Source: Isochrysis galbana (Eukaryota; Haptophyta; Isochrysidales; Isochrysidaceae). Taken from it: a stretch of 64,000 bases of DNA. Positions 44,219-54,086 of this stretch are shown here, one piece after another. The stretch is taken from the NCBI GenBank assembly GCA_018136815.1, contig CM030936.1, positions 6,384,005 through 6,448,004 on the forward strand, given 5' to 3'. A program made the position numbers and the translations under genes. The first letter of the stretch is position 1. Each line of letters starts with the position of its first letter. The notes under the pieces are model-generated. The model did no database searches. It saw only the letters and a list, made by a program, of their open reading frames with translations, and was not told the DNA's origin.

Positions 44219-44836
44219 TAAGGGGTGGGTGGGTGGGGGTGGGGCAACGCCACTCCTAAGGAAACCCTTCAAACCTAACACCCGTGAAGACGTGAAGACG
44301 CATAGTTTACTTTCTAGTCGTACATGCATGGCATGCCTGTCCCGCTCCATGGGCCCCTCCAGCGCCAGGTTCCCTCCCCGCTCCACTAGTTTTCCCCTTG
44401 TCCCCAGACTTCCGGCGCCCCTTCCCTTCCGTCGTTCTTCCCCGTTCTTCATCTTTGTTTCTTTGCGCTCTCGCTCGGAAGCACCCCCTCGTGTATGTGT
44501 ATGCCCCTCGTGTGTTCTCGTGTTCTCACTCGCCCCGTTCAACCCCGTAACCCCGTTCGACGTCATGCCCGCAGAGGCCACGCCCATGCTATGTAACGAG
44601 TCCTATCAATGCACCACGCCGCCATTACCATTACCCCCTCCTCACATCACACTATCACACTGCCCAACCAACAACCAAGCCCAAGCACAAGCACAGGAAG
44701 CCCACATCCCACATTCCCTTCCCACATGCTCTTCCACTCAGCCATTGTCAGCCTCAGCCAGCACTCACACTCACACTTCCCTTCTCTTCGAGAAAAGCAG
44801 GGAGGGCACTCCATTACCCGAGGTATGCTAGCTTCT
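44219..44836. other. Intergenic, no gene seen
   Basis: No domain-bearing frame on either strand. Confidence 0.45.
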
Positions 44837-44853
44837 AGCTTGCGATATAAATA

Positions 44854-45616
44854 ATAAACCTTTTAATAGTCTCACCGCGCACGCAGCCGTGGACCCTCTA
44901 CTTTCTACTCACGTAGGAAGACTTTCTACACCCCCACGCTCCCAGCCCTTCCCCCCCCGCCATCAGGCGGCTCCCCCCGTGCACTACTAGGGGGATAGGG
45001 GTGAAGGGCTTAGATATGGTCCGGTGGCCCGCGCCTCCCCCCGGTGATCTGCTCCCTCTCTTCCTCCTGTGTCTCCGAGTGGGCGGCGACCTCAGTCCCG
45101 ACTTATCCTGTAAACAGGAAACAGGTGCGGGACTTACATATTTTTCGGTGGGCGGAGCTCCGCTCCGCCCACCCCCTTCTCCGCGCTCTCTCTCCCCTCT
45201 CCTGCGGCACGCGCGATGGCGCGCCTGCGGCAGGCCTGCAGCTGCCCATTGGCGACCCTGGAGGCTCATGGAGGCCAGCTCAGGGGGCAGAGGAGGCTGG
45301 AGGCTGGGGCTGGGCCCTGGCCTCCCCTGCCTCTCCCTCGCTGGCGCTCCTGAGCCTCAGGGGCCCCCACGCTGCACCAGTCTGCCTGTCGAACAGGGGG
45401 GGAGGAGGGGTTGGAGCAATGGGCTGGCCACGCCGGGCCAGGATGGGCGAATCAGGCGAGCCTGTCAGTGGGAGAGAGGGTCAGCAGGGCAGTGGCCTCC
45501 TGGCAGGCCATCAGGCGTGCCAGGAGGATGGGTGGTTCCTCCCCCATGGCAGGGGAGGAGTGGAGAGAGGGGGGGGCTCGTGCCCCCCCATGGGCGAGCT
45601 AAGTATGAACTTAGTG
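44854..45616 (+). mobile_element. Repeat family A copy 2, with 17-bp flanking direct repeats
   Basis: AGCTTGCGATATAAATA occurs exactly at 44837-44853 and at 45617-45633, so the 763 bases between look like an insertion with a target-site duplication. The left 160 bases match 26215-26395. The right end carries a stem-loop CTAAGTATGAACTTAG, matched by CTAAGTATAAACTTAG at 50408-50423 after a similar 3' block (GGAGTGGAGAGAGGG, GGGGCTCGTGCCCC). No protein is recognised. Confidence 0.7.
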
Positions 45617-45633
45617 AGCTTGCGATATAAATA

Positions 45634-46215
45634 GTTGTAGTTATAGCGCAACATTTAACCATTAAAATTAACATTTGATCTTTGATCTCTGGTCTCTGGA
45701 TTTTGATTTTGTGTTTGGAGTGTGAGTGTGGATACTTGAACTTGATAATTGATATATATTTGTACATGTAGTGGCTTGTCTCCTCCGCCGCCCCCCCCCC
45801 CCTCCGCGCGCCGAGACGGCGGCTCTCTTCCGCGTCCGCGCGTTGAGACGCCGTCTTCTCTTCCCTCAACCCCCCCCCGCGCGAAAGTCCCCCAGCGCGT
45901 CCCTCAGCGTTCCCCAGCGTCCCTCAGCGTCTCCCAGTGTCTCTCAGCGCCCCCCCCCCCCCCGTCCGTCAGCGATGTCCCGCAGCGCGTCTTGCAGCGT
46001 CCTTCAGTGTCCTTCTGCGTCCTTCGGCGTCCTTCAGCGCTGTCCCGCAGCGCTTCCTTCAGCGTCCTTCGGCGCTGCCTCGCGAGACTCGAGGCAGGAC
46101 TCGCGAGGGCACTGGATTTTACTCTGTAGTCCGAGCCGGAGTCCGAATTGTGTTTTGACCCCCGAGCCCTCGTTCTCTCGCTCTCTCTCTCTCTCTCCTC
46201 TTTTTTACGGTTATT
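45634..46215. other. Simple CAGCGTCC-type repeats, no gene seen
   Basis: From 45890 to 46080 a 10-15 base motif (CAGCGTCCyTCAGyGT) is repeated imperfectly. C runs at 45790 and 45949. Confidence 0.7.
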
Positions 46216-46545
46216 GTGCATAATACGATTAACCCGGACACGGGAGAGATATACACCACGGAGGAATGCGCGGCTTACCTGCCGGAAGGAGAACGCTGGA
46301 TACGCCATAGAGGCAACTACATCTCGATAGGTCCATTTCTAAAGTCATGGGAGAAGATAGCCGAATGGTCTATAGCAAGAATGGCGGATGCCACCAATAG
46401 GGCCAGGTCAGAGTTTCGTGAAACTCATTTCGAAACTTGGGCCACTTCTGTGGGGAAAAAACTTTCGCGAAATTTGGGCTCAAAATCGCCCATTATGCGC
46501 AACTTGCGCGAAACTCCGGGGGCCGGGGGGAGGGGGGGTTTCAGT
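46216..46545 (+). CDS. Unassigned open frame without ATG
   Basis: The frame INPDTGEIYTTEECAAYLPE, then WIRHRGNYISIGPFLKSWEK reads like real protein for about 75 residues, but it has no ATG before a late Met and then runs into repeat sequence. Its family is unknown. It may be a fragment of a mobile element, since the LINE 3' tail copy follows directly. Confidence 0.25.
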
Positions 46546-46720
46546 CTCTCAGCGCGCGCGGCCTCCCTGGAACCAGCTTCTCCGCTAAAGAGGGAACTGG
46601 GGAAGGGGAAGGGGGTTGTTAGGGGTTAAGGTTGGGTAGTAGGGAAGTACTCTAGCAAGCTGCCTCACGCCGCATACGTAGCGGGAATTTTTAAGAAGAT
46701 TTTTTTGGTTTTTTCTCTCT
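46546..46720 (+). mobile_element. 5'-truncated LINE 3'-tail copy
   Basis: From CGCGCGGCCTCCCTGGAACC to TTTTTAAGAAGATTTTTTT this matches, in inverted orientation, the 3' end of the LINE at 58591-59656 (minus strand). Both end in the same AAGAAGATTTTTT terminus, as expected for 3'-primed insertion. Confidence 0.8.
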
Positions 46721-46850
46721 CTCCTCTTTTTCTGGTGGGCACTCCTGAATCTGCTCACCAGAGGGGGTTCGTTTAACGTATGTTTCCGGCCTGTTACCGT
46801 GAATGTTTGAGTGCAGAGTGTTGGTTTGTGTGGTTTTTACCCATTGGAAC

Positions 46851-47160
46851 GCCTGTTGGTGACCTGCAGCCCCCTGAGTACCCCAAGCCCCGAGTCTTCC
46901 GAGTCATCCTTTTGAGTCTACAAGTCCCTACGAGTCCCAATCAAGCGGTATCTGCTCGCCGCGCCCTTCCCTACGTCTTCCGTCCCTTCGATTCGCGTTC
47001 CGTGCTACTTCCCCGTCAATTTCACATGCCCGTCATTTGCCCTCCCCGTTCTCCCGATGAGCCCGTTCCGGGCTCCCCGGACGAACCGTGCGCCGCGCTA
47101 ACCGCCGGTGCGCCTTCGCGACTCGTTTCCAAAGAGGAAACGAGCTTCGCTCCGACAGGC
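46851..47160 (+). repeat. Dispersed repeat family C, copy 1
   Basis: About 310 bases, from GCCTGTTGGTGACCTGCAGC to GAGCTTCGCTCCGACAGG, nearly identical to 50046-50358. Confidence 0.92.
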
Positions 47161-47491
47161 ACGGGACCGAGGATACCGACGAAAAAGGGATGAAGGGGGG
47201 AAGCGGGAAGGAGGGCAGTGGAGAGACGAGGGCGTTGGCGCGGTTGAGTCTCTGTGAGAGACGAGAGACGGGATATCCATAGTAAGTAGCCGGAAACTTC
47301 AGATCAAGCAGATTTTTTTTTTGAAGGAAAACCTTTGGAATTTGGAAAACTCCTGGATCGAATCTGTCGATGTGAACACGCACACGGCGTGTGAAGGAGA
47401 TCGCCGTCGCCCCCGCCGCTCTCACTCACCTCACCTCAGCCTCCTCAGCCTTCTCACTGCGGGCGAGGTGACGCTGGAGCGTACGGCGCAC

Positions 47492-47800
47492 ATGCTCGCG
47501 GCGACTCACCGGCTTGGTGCGTCACGGCTGCTGCTGCAGCGCGCGCGCTCCTCCGGACCGAGCGCGGAGGAACTTGCAAAAGAATGGCGGAGGCAGCAGA
47601 TGGTGAAGGAGGTGTCACGCGTACAGGAAGAGCTGCAGGCGAAGACGGTGCGTGAGGCAGAGAATCATCTGCGTCTACAGCAGGCCAAGGAGGTGGAGAT
47701 GCGTACTCGTGCCGTGGCTGACGAGCAGGGTGGGCCGACTGGGCGAGAGCCGACGAGATACGGAGACTGGGAACGCAAAGGTCGAGTCTCAGACTTTTGA
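47492..47800 (+). CDS. SDHAF4: Succinate dehydrogenase assembly factor 4 (SDHAF4 / Sdh8, DUF1674)
   Basis: A single frame of 102 residues from the ATG at 47492. The C-terminus carries the family hallmark GREPTRYGDWERKGRVSDF, ending exactly at the stop codon. The N-terminus (MLAATHRLGASRLLLQRARS) is basic and amphipathic, a typical mitochondrial targeting peptide. Between them is a charged helical segment (about 30-75), longer than a minimal family member needs. SDHAF4 binds flavinylated SdhA in the matrix and helps build respiratory complex II. The longer frame starting at 47321 is not needed. The gene is compact and lies between two mobile-element blocks. Confidence 0.93.
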   Translation: MLAATHRLGASRLLLQRARSSGPSAEELAKEWRRQQMVKEVSRVQEELQAKTVREAENHLRLQQAKEVEMRTRAVADEQGGPTGREPTRYGDWERKGRVSDF

Positions 47801-48195
47801 GGTTTTGATGTGTGCTCGTGCCGGATGTTTTGGACACTGCGGCAATAGAATGGTGTGAACTCGTGCCATGCTTCAACCTTAGCGTGATGCAAGATCAGAT
47901 CACCGTGAACATCGCGCTGCGCACCACGTTGTTGACTCGATTGCGACTCGTTGACTATGCATTTGGGCTTCAGAAGTAATAGACGCGACAAGCGGCATTC
48001 TGCAAAGATCATGGAGTCAATTCTTAGAACAGATTCTACTTTAGTTTTTGTTGATGTGGTCTTTGTTTAGTGGCATTGGAGGGAGGGGGGGGGCAAGGAG
48101 CGCACAGACAGAGATGCGAGTGCGACGTGAAAATGCTAATTCGAATTCGACTCAGCAATCGCGATCGCAGATAAAGATAAAAAAACATCTTGAGA
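47801..48195. other. 3' flank of SDHAF4, no gene seen
   Basis: No domain-bearing frame. Confidence 0.5.
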
Positions 48196-48405
48196 ATCGA
48201 GGGTTTTGGCACGGCCGCAACAGGGTCTCAAGAGGGTCTCCACAGCGCCTCTCAACAAGTCGCGCTGTGGAGATGTCTATTAGGACAGTTTCAATAAATC
48301 GAGGGTTTTTGCACGGCCGCAACAGGGTCTTCAAGAGGGTCTCCACAGCGCCTCTCAACAAGTCGCGCTGTGGAGATGTCTATTGGGACCGTTTCAATAA
48401 ATAAG
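48196..48405. repeat. Tandem 102-bp repeat, each copy with an 11-bp perfect stem-loop
   Basis: Two copies start at 48196 and 48298. Each contains CTCCACAGCGC, a 13-base loop and GCGCTGTGGAG (stems 48238-48248/48262-48272 and 48341-48351/48365-48375). The copies differ at only a few positions and the stems are unchanged. Confidence 0.93.
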
Positions 48406-48588
48406 CGTAGTGAGGCGCTATTGAGGACTCCGCCGCACCTCAACAATGGAGAAGGCGTGCCGCTGCCCCACCGTTGCCACGCCGCTTCTCGTCGTCCCCG
48501 CACCTGCCACGGGCCCACTGAGGCGGCTTGCCTTCATTTGGTCTCCTTTCCCTCACGGTTTCTTCCCCTCCCTGTGGAGACTCTCACC

Positions 48589-49150
48589 CTACCATGAAGC
48601 CCCCCCCGCGAGCACCCCGAAGGAGAGGCCCAGGAGCACCACGTACGCGACGAGAACGGTGTCGCCTTGGCTCGGCATGAGGGCGCGCCCCGAGAGGGCC
48701 TGGTAGACGCCCACGCCGAGCACGGCGTAGCCCGTCCCCTTGTGCGCGACCCGCGCACACGGCGCGGCGTGTGGTGCGGGCGGCGGGCGTGCCGCGCACG
48801 AGCGCGTTGAGCGGCTGCAGCAGGGCGAGGGCGAAGGCGACGACCCCGAGCGTGTGATGGGGGTGCGAGAAGTGGCGCCCTCGGGGCACCGACGCGACGG
48901 CGAGCGCGACGCCGGCGGCGGCCACCGCAAGCCCGCTTCCCTGAGAGAGCGGGGGGGGGGGGGGAGTGCGTTGTTGGGGTTTCCTCCCTTTTTGGGTGGG
49001 AGGGAGGGCCGATGGGGGGGCGCGAGGAGGGAGAAACACACCTGCACCACGCGATGCACACGGATCCACCGGCCGCCGGTGAGCCGGGAGCGCCAAGCGA
49101 GCGAGAAAAAGGCGCCCGAGGGGAGGAGCACGCCCCAAGCGCGGGCGGGG
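48589..49150 (-). pseudogene. Broken cytochrome b561 gene fragment
   Basis: The minus strand encodes AWGVLLPSGAFFSLAWRS and GGRWIRVHRVVQ, then a GT-AG intron with a C-rich body, then SGLAVAAAGVALAVASVP, HHTLGVVAFALALLQPLNAL, and, one frame over, AHKGTGYAVLGVGVYQALSG. Order and His residues match the cytochrome b561 domain of transmembrane electron carriers (ferric or ascorbate reductases). The frame shift between NALVRG and AHKGTG, and the abrupt start next to the frame at 49192, show that it is not an intact gene. Its last part is duplicated at 27927-28040. Confidence 0.7.
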
Positions 49151-49191
49151 ACGCGGAGGGAAAAAACGGTTTCATAGAACAAACCGAGTAG

Positions 49192-49521
49192 ATGTCTCAC
49201 GATGCCCCCCCTGAGCCATTCACGATTTCGTTTGCCGATGCGCTCAAAACACCGCATATGCTACACGGTGGCAAGCAACAGAAGTGCCAGATGTGCAACA
49301 AGAAGACAATCTGGTGCTGCTCGGACTGCTCCGATGTTGCGCATGGCGTCGTCCCGCTTTGTCCGCCCATGACTAATTGCCGTGGCAAGATTGTGCGCTA
49401 CCCTTGCCATGATCAGCACCGTCTGCGTCCTAACTGGTATCCGAGGGGCAAGCAAGCACGTAACTTTGGCGGGCCAAAGCGCCGCCGCACTCGACATCGG
49501 GAGACGTCTCGATTTGTTTGA
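49192..49521 (+). pseudogene. Transposase-type C-terminal zinc ribbon (PiggyBac-like) fragment
   Basis: From ATG 49192 a 109-residue frame holds C-x2-C...CC-x2-C...LC...C...H (CQMCNKKTIWCCSDCSD, then PCHDQH), the spacing of the Cys-rich tail of PiggyBac-like DDE transposases, and a basic C-terminus. No catalytic Asp block is present, so it would be only the end of an element. After the stop comes GGGGGGTGTTGTATCC, which also resembles a polypurine tract/LTR start. The family assignment is tentative. Confidence 0.45.
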
Positions 49522-49794
49522 GTCGGGGGGTGTTGTATCCAGGCTCTTTGGCAAGAATGTTTCGGCCTGAGTACGAGCCTTCCTCGTTATCTACCGTTTT
49601 CTAGGTTCGTCGTGGTCGCTCCAGGCGAGTTGATTCGGATTCCCCCTGGGCCCAAGTTCGGGTTCGCCGATTTTCGTCTCGAAAATCGAAGGAGTTGAGT
49701 TTTATTTTTTACCTGGAATTAACTTGTTGAGGGTGGAACCAACTTGTTCACGACTTGTTCAGGCGGGAACCAACTTGTTCGGTGAGTGGAGCCA
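49522..49794. other. Possible LTR or element 3' flank, no gene
   Basis: Leads into the AACTTGTT-type repeats; GGAACCAACTTGTTC variants begin at about 49735. Confidence 0.4.
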
Positions 49795-49995
49795 ACTTTG
49801 TTCAGTGGTTAAAATCAACTTATTGAGAGGTCAACATGTTGAGAGTTCAACTTGTGTGAACATGTTGAAAGGTCAACTTGTTGAGAGGTCAACATGTTGA
49901 AAGGTCAACTTGTTGAGAGGTCAACATGTTGAGAGTTCAACTTGTTGAGATGTGAACATGTTGAAAGGTCAACTAGTTGAGAGGTCAACTGTGGA
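49795..49995. repeat. 16-bp tandem array of near-perfect palindromes
   Basis: Unit GGTCAACTTGTTGAGA with alternating centres: TCAACATGTTGA and TCAACTAGTTGA are perfect 12-base palindromes, TCAACTTGTTGA nearly so. About 12 units with strict spacing, preceded by looser copies from 49735. Confidence 0.92.
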
Positions 49996-50045
49996 GATGT
50001 GAACTTGTTCAGGTTGTCTATCTATGTGTTGTGTTCCACTGTATC

Positions 50046-50440
50046 GCCTGTTGGTGACCTGCAGCCCCCTGAGTAACCCCAAGCCCCGAGTCTTCCGAGT
50101 CATCCTTTCGAGTTTACGAGTTCCTACGAGTCCCAAGTAAGCGGTATGTGCTCGCCGCGCCCTTTCTTACCTTCTCCGTCCCTCCGATTCGCGTTCCGTG
50201 CCACTTCCCCGTCCATTTCATATGCCCGTCATTTGCCCTCCCCGTTCTCCCGATGAGCCCGTTCCGGGCTCCCCGGATGAGCACCGTGCGCCGCGTTAGC
50301 CGCCGGTGCGCCTTCGCGACTCGTTTCCAAAGAGGAAACGAGCTTCGCTCCGACAGGGGCAGGAGTGGAGAGAGGGAGGGGCTCGTGCCCCTCCAGTTTG
50401 GGCGAACTAAGTATAAACTTAGTTCGGTTGCGGCCTCTAG
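50046..50440 (+). repeat. Dispersed repeat family C, copy 2, with family A-type 3' end
   Basis: 50046-50358 matches 46851-47160. The last 80 bases match the right end of 44854-45616, including the stem-loop CTAAGTATAAACTTAG. The copy therefore joins two repeat modules. Confidence 0.88.
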
Positions 50441-50558
50441 ACAAATGTATGTGGCATAAATTTTTCTTTACTACTTACTTAGACTAACACGTAAAAGCTT
50501 TTATTTAAGACTACTCAGCATTGACGCTTACACGTCGTAACATCACTCGGACGCGGTA

Positions 50559-53003
50559 TCAAGGAATCTGCTGCCAATAGCGGCGCGATCGCACATGTGT
50601 GGCCAAGCCAAGCAACGAGGCGAGCCACCGGAGTATCAAGAGGACGGCGTGCGTCCTCCTCTGCCCAAACGGCGAGCTCCAAGAGTTCCTAAGGCCGCTA
50701 CAAGAGAGTTCATCATTCGGGGCGCCACGGAAAGTCGTGCTTGTGCTCGCCGGACGCATACATCCGACCTTTGAATGGCCGGCGACTCGTCCTCCGGGTC
50801 CATCTAAAGCAACATTGTTTCGTGTTCCGAGAATGGCTTCCGAGTAAGCGTCCACCCCGAGATACGGGTGCTCCGCTTGACCCAAGGATACAAGTTGCTC
50901 TTGTACCCCTAGGCTCAACATACCGAAGCGGACCCGCGGAGCCAGCTCGTAGCTCTCGTTGATCCACACACAATGGACAGCGATGGGAAAGAACAGGAGC
51001 CATTCAGAGTAGGATGCGCCCGGGACGTGAGGACCACAAGCAGGATGCGAGGCGGGCCAATTTGACTCGCCATCTGCAAACATCCCTAGTAGTCCCGGGG
51101 GCATCACGTAAGAGGGTGCTCCATATGTATACCAATGACCAGCAGCCTGTGTGATGAAGAGGAGAAGCATCGCAAAGAAGAGCCATAAGAGCACGCGGGA
51201 AGTCTTAAGCATTGGCTTGGTGGTGCTGCCGTCGCTTAGTGCCGAGTCTGTCCAAGGCGGCTCGCGTTGTATGACGCGAAGGAGAGAATCGAGCGTGGCG
51301 AACGCACTATACCCGCAAAAAAAGACCGCTGCACCGATATTATGTAGCAACCAGATTTCGCATTCGTTGCACACGCCTGCGATGGCCAAGCCCACCGCGG
51401 CCACCAAGCCGAGTCTGTGAAGCTGATGGTTGAGGCGCGGCAGCGCAGATAACGTCGGCTCGGAAGCCAGCATGAATTGCACCATTTGGTGAGCACCCCG
51501 CTCCAGCAGGCCTGCATGCAACTGTGCGGATGAGCTTCGATCGACGCCGCGGGCTCCTTCATGTGATACGGCCGGTGGCAACAATATGGCTTGCCTATAT
51601 GGCGTACTTATGTGTGCGTGAGCAAGCACAGCGAGCGCACCAAGAAAAGCGGCAAGAGGGAGCATCAGCCGAGCAAGCAGAGCGCTACGAGGTGTGGTCC
51701 ACAAGTCGCTGAGCATAGGCCACTCTAGCCAGGGATCGACCCACCATGGATGACGAGGGGATCGAGGCGACAACGCAGGTGCTCCACCGTCCGGCCGCAG
51801 AGCTAGCAACATGCCGCCGCCGATGGATATGAAGAGTAGCAAGAGCAAGGACGACGAAAGAAAGTGAAGGGGGACTCCGTGGCAAGGGCGCGCATGAGGA
51901 GTCGACCGGTCGTTGCCCGAAGCGACTTCTTTCGAAGAGGACATGCATTTACATACGCGAGTATCTATCACTGGAACACGGCTCGCTGTACCCTGGTGGT
52001 GGATCGCGCTATCCGCTGACCCGGAGTGTTGATGGCTGCGATCGCCCCTCGCCCTTGAGGGCATCAAGTAGCAGCCAATAGCTGCGCTTTGATTGGCACT
52101 GGCACCGGTGAGGACGGCCCATGAAGCAATCGCCGCCCAGTCCATCCAGGCCAGCAGCACCTCAGGCGGGCGGGATCCCTCGAGATACGACGGTGGCAGC
52201 CAGCTGAACTTTGCCAGCAGGCTTGAGAGCGCGCATGCAAGCATCAGTCTTGCGGCTCCATTTGTGGCTTGGCATTGCAACGATTCAGATGAGCGTGTGA
52301 TTACAACAGGCTTCGAAAGCTTCTGAGAAGTGCCCATGACCCTCGGTCCGACAATCGTCGCAAGGCAGGCGCGCGTGCTGACACACAGCATGTGTACATT
52401 CAGGCAGAGCAGAGCGGTATCGCGCAGCTTGTCTGCACCGGTGGTCGTGAGCATCTCGATCCAAGAGGGTTCCAAGGGTCCCGAGGGACTGCTGGATCGC
52501 TCGCGCGAGCTTGCGAGGGAGGAAAAGAGAAGTCCGAGAGACCCCAGCAGCCCAAAGATGAACGATATACACGGCGCTCGCACCGCCTCCTCGGGAGCGG
52601 CGGAGTGAAGGAGAAGCACAAGCGCCATGAGCGCCAATCCGCCGGCGGCCACACCAAGCCTTGCGAGCTGCGCTCCCACAAAGGTGGCCATCGCTTGGCC
52701 GGGCGTGGGATAGGCGGGACACCCGTCTGCCCGACCAAATGGCGAGGCGCAGAGCATAAGGCACAGCGCGAGCGTCGTCGCAAGGCAGAGGGCAGCGGCA
52801 GCACCCGCGCGGAGTGGATCAAAATAAGAGAGAGGCTCTACCGGCACGGGACGAGGAGGAGGAGGAGGAATAGGAGGAGGGAGCGCGCGGTGGACGCAGG
52901 CGCAGTAGCAGCCGACGAGGGCGCTCACGCCAAGCGAGAGCGCACCGAGCGCACACGCAGCCAGCAAGCCGTATAGCAGCACGGCCGCTAGTGGCTCAAG
53001 CAT
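50559..53003 (-). CDS. Multi-pass membrane protein, 814 residues, FRAG1/DRAM/Sfk1-like C-terminal half (tentative)
   Basis: A single uninterrupted exon from an ATG at 53003. About 10 to 12 hydrophobic segments are spread over the chain, for example PLAAVLLYGLLAACALGALS near residue 5, FLSSSLLLLLFISIGGGMLL near 380 and VLLWLFFAMLLLFITQAAG near 600. The segment LGLVAAVGLAIAGV...LLHNIGAAVFFCGY and the later YSEWLLFFPIAVHCVW resemble the histidine-loop and SEW features of the FRAG1/DRAM/Sfk1 superfamily, which includes membrane-trafficking and GPI-anchor remodelling proteins. The N-terminal half may be a diverged second copy. The function is open. No introns despite its length. Confidence 0.7.
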   Translation of the reverse strand: MLEPLAAVLLYGLLAACALGALSLGVSALVGCYCACVHRALPPPIPPPPPRPVPVEPLSYFDPLRAGAAAALCLATTLALCLMLCASPFGRADGCPAYPTPGQAMATFVGAQLARLGVAAGGLALMALVLLLHSAAPEEAVRAPCISFIFGLLGSLGLLFSSLASSRERSSSPSGPLEPSWIEMLTTTGADKLRDTALLCLNVHMLCVSTRACLATIVGPRVMGTSQKLSKPVVITRSSESLQCQATNGAARLMLACALSSLLAKFSWLPPSYLEGSRPPEVLLAWMDWAAIASWAVLTGASANQSAAIGCYLMPSRARGDRSHQHSGSADSAIHHQGTASRVPVIDTRVCKCMSSSKEVASGNDRSTPHARPCHGVPLHFLSSSLLLLLFISIGGGMLLALRPDGGAPALSPRSPRHPWWVDPWLEWPMLSDLWTTPRSALLARLMLPLAAFLGALAVLAHAHISTPYRQAILLPPAVSHEGARGVDRSSSAQLHAGLLERGAHQMVQFMLASEPTLSALPRLNHQLHRLGLVAAVGLAIAGVCNECEIWLLHNIGAAVFFCGYSAFATLDSLLRVIQREPPWTDSALSDGSTTKPMLKTSRVLLWLFFAMLLLFITQAAGHWYTYGAPSYVMPPGLLGMFADGESNWPASHPACGPHVPGASYSEWLLFFPIAVHCVWINESYELAPRVRFGMLSLGVQEQLVSLGQAEHPYLGVDAYSEAILGTRNNVALDGPGGRVAGHSKVGCMRPASTSTTFRGAPNDELSCSGLRNSWSSPFGQRRTHAVLLILRWLASLLGLATHVRSRRYWQQIP

Positions 53004-54086
53004 CAGCCCGTCGACGGACGCCGCTCTCTCCGCCCGAGGGAGGGAAAGGGAGCTGTTCCTTGCTTACACATTAACTTTACTTTACCCACGTGAAACCAGA
53101 CTCTCGTTCTCTCTTTACTCTAGTCTACGTACCGAGTACTCATCGAGTATAAATAGCTCAAAGGTCAAAGGGACGAAAGGCGAAAGGACTCCGAGACGAG
53201 TACGATTGTGGGTGTCGAACATATTAACCCGTCCGTCCGTGTAAAACTATCTTTCAAAAATCTTGAAGATGCCGGCTACGGCTACTAGTAAGCTACCCTC
53301 GATCGAAGGCGGCTTGCCTTCATTTGGTCTCCTTTCCCTCCGGCCCTCTGGTTTCTTCCCCCTCCCCCTGCAGCACCTCCAGAGGTGCTTCGCCTCTTAA
53401 GAGATTTTTTTGAGACCTCCTCCCTTCATTTGAAGTGCGGATGCCTTCATGGCCGAGCTTTTTTGTATTTGATGTTGCTGGGCCTTGTGGTTTCAATCTT
53501 TACGGCGGGAGCTGAACGAACCCGAATCGATAAGCGCGGCTCCGCAATACAGCGTGATCCCATGTCGATTCAGCGCCCGGCGGGCCCGACGAGGGTCGGT
53601 GGTTGGTGAACCCCCCTTTTGTGCCACTGTGGTTACCCTAGTACAATAGGTGTGCTGTAGTCCGGATTCTTCAGACATTTTTAAAATTAATTATTATTAT
53701 GTTTAGTACCGGGCTAGTGGGAGTAGTGGTACTAACGCTCAGTTAGTTTATTAAATCACCATTAGTAGTAAAAATAGCAATTTGAACGCCCTACAGTAGC
53801 AAGCGGCAACGCGCCACAGGTGCTTCCGGTTCAAAAATCGAGGATGTCAATCGGGGCGCTTGGCGCCGCCATCACCAATACAGGAGCCCCATGCTGCGTT
53901 ATCAGCCAAATCATACACCAGGTAAAGGCGACTACATGATATAGCCCCCATCCCTCCTATACCTCCCCCTCACACAGCTTGCTGCATGGGGTCGTCCGGG
54001 TGCGCAGTCCCTATGGAGTATTCGAGTGGACGGGGCATCCACGGGCGTGCGTATGGGCATGCGTTGCAAAGCATAGTGAGCAAGGC
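53004..54086. other. Intergenic with repeat copies B and b561-flank
   Basis: Upstream region of the 814-residue gene to about 53300 (a TATAAATA string at 53149). 53307-53360 is a copy of the flank repeat seen at 27868 and 48520. 53455-53545 is family B copy 2. The rest holds no gene. Confidence 0.6.

Noticed and set aside
43219-44253. 344-codon minus-strand frame
   Set aside because: Ser/Leu/Pro repeat from the GA microsatellite, no domain.
45001-45634. 196- and 209-codon frames on the plus strand
   Set aside because: They lie inside the repeat-family A element and show only Gly/Pro/Arg-rich composition.
46620-46650. Telomere-like TTAGGGGTTAAGG string
   Set aside because: Not tandem, and it is part of the LINE 3' tail, which is present again at 58660-58690.
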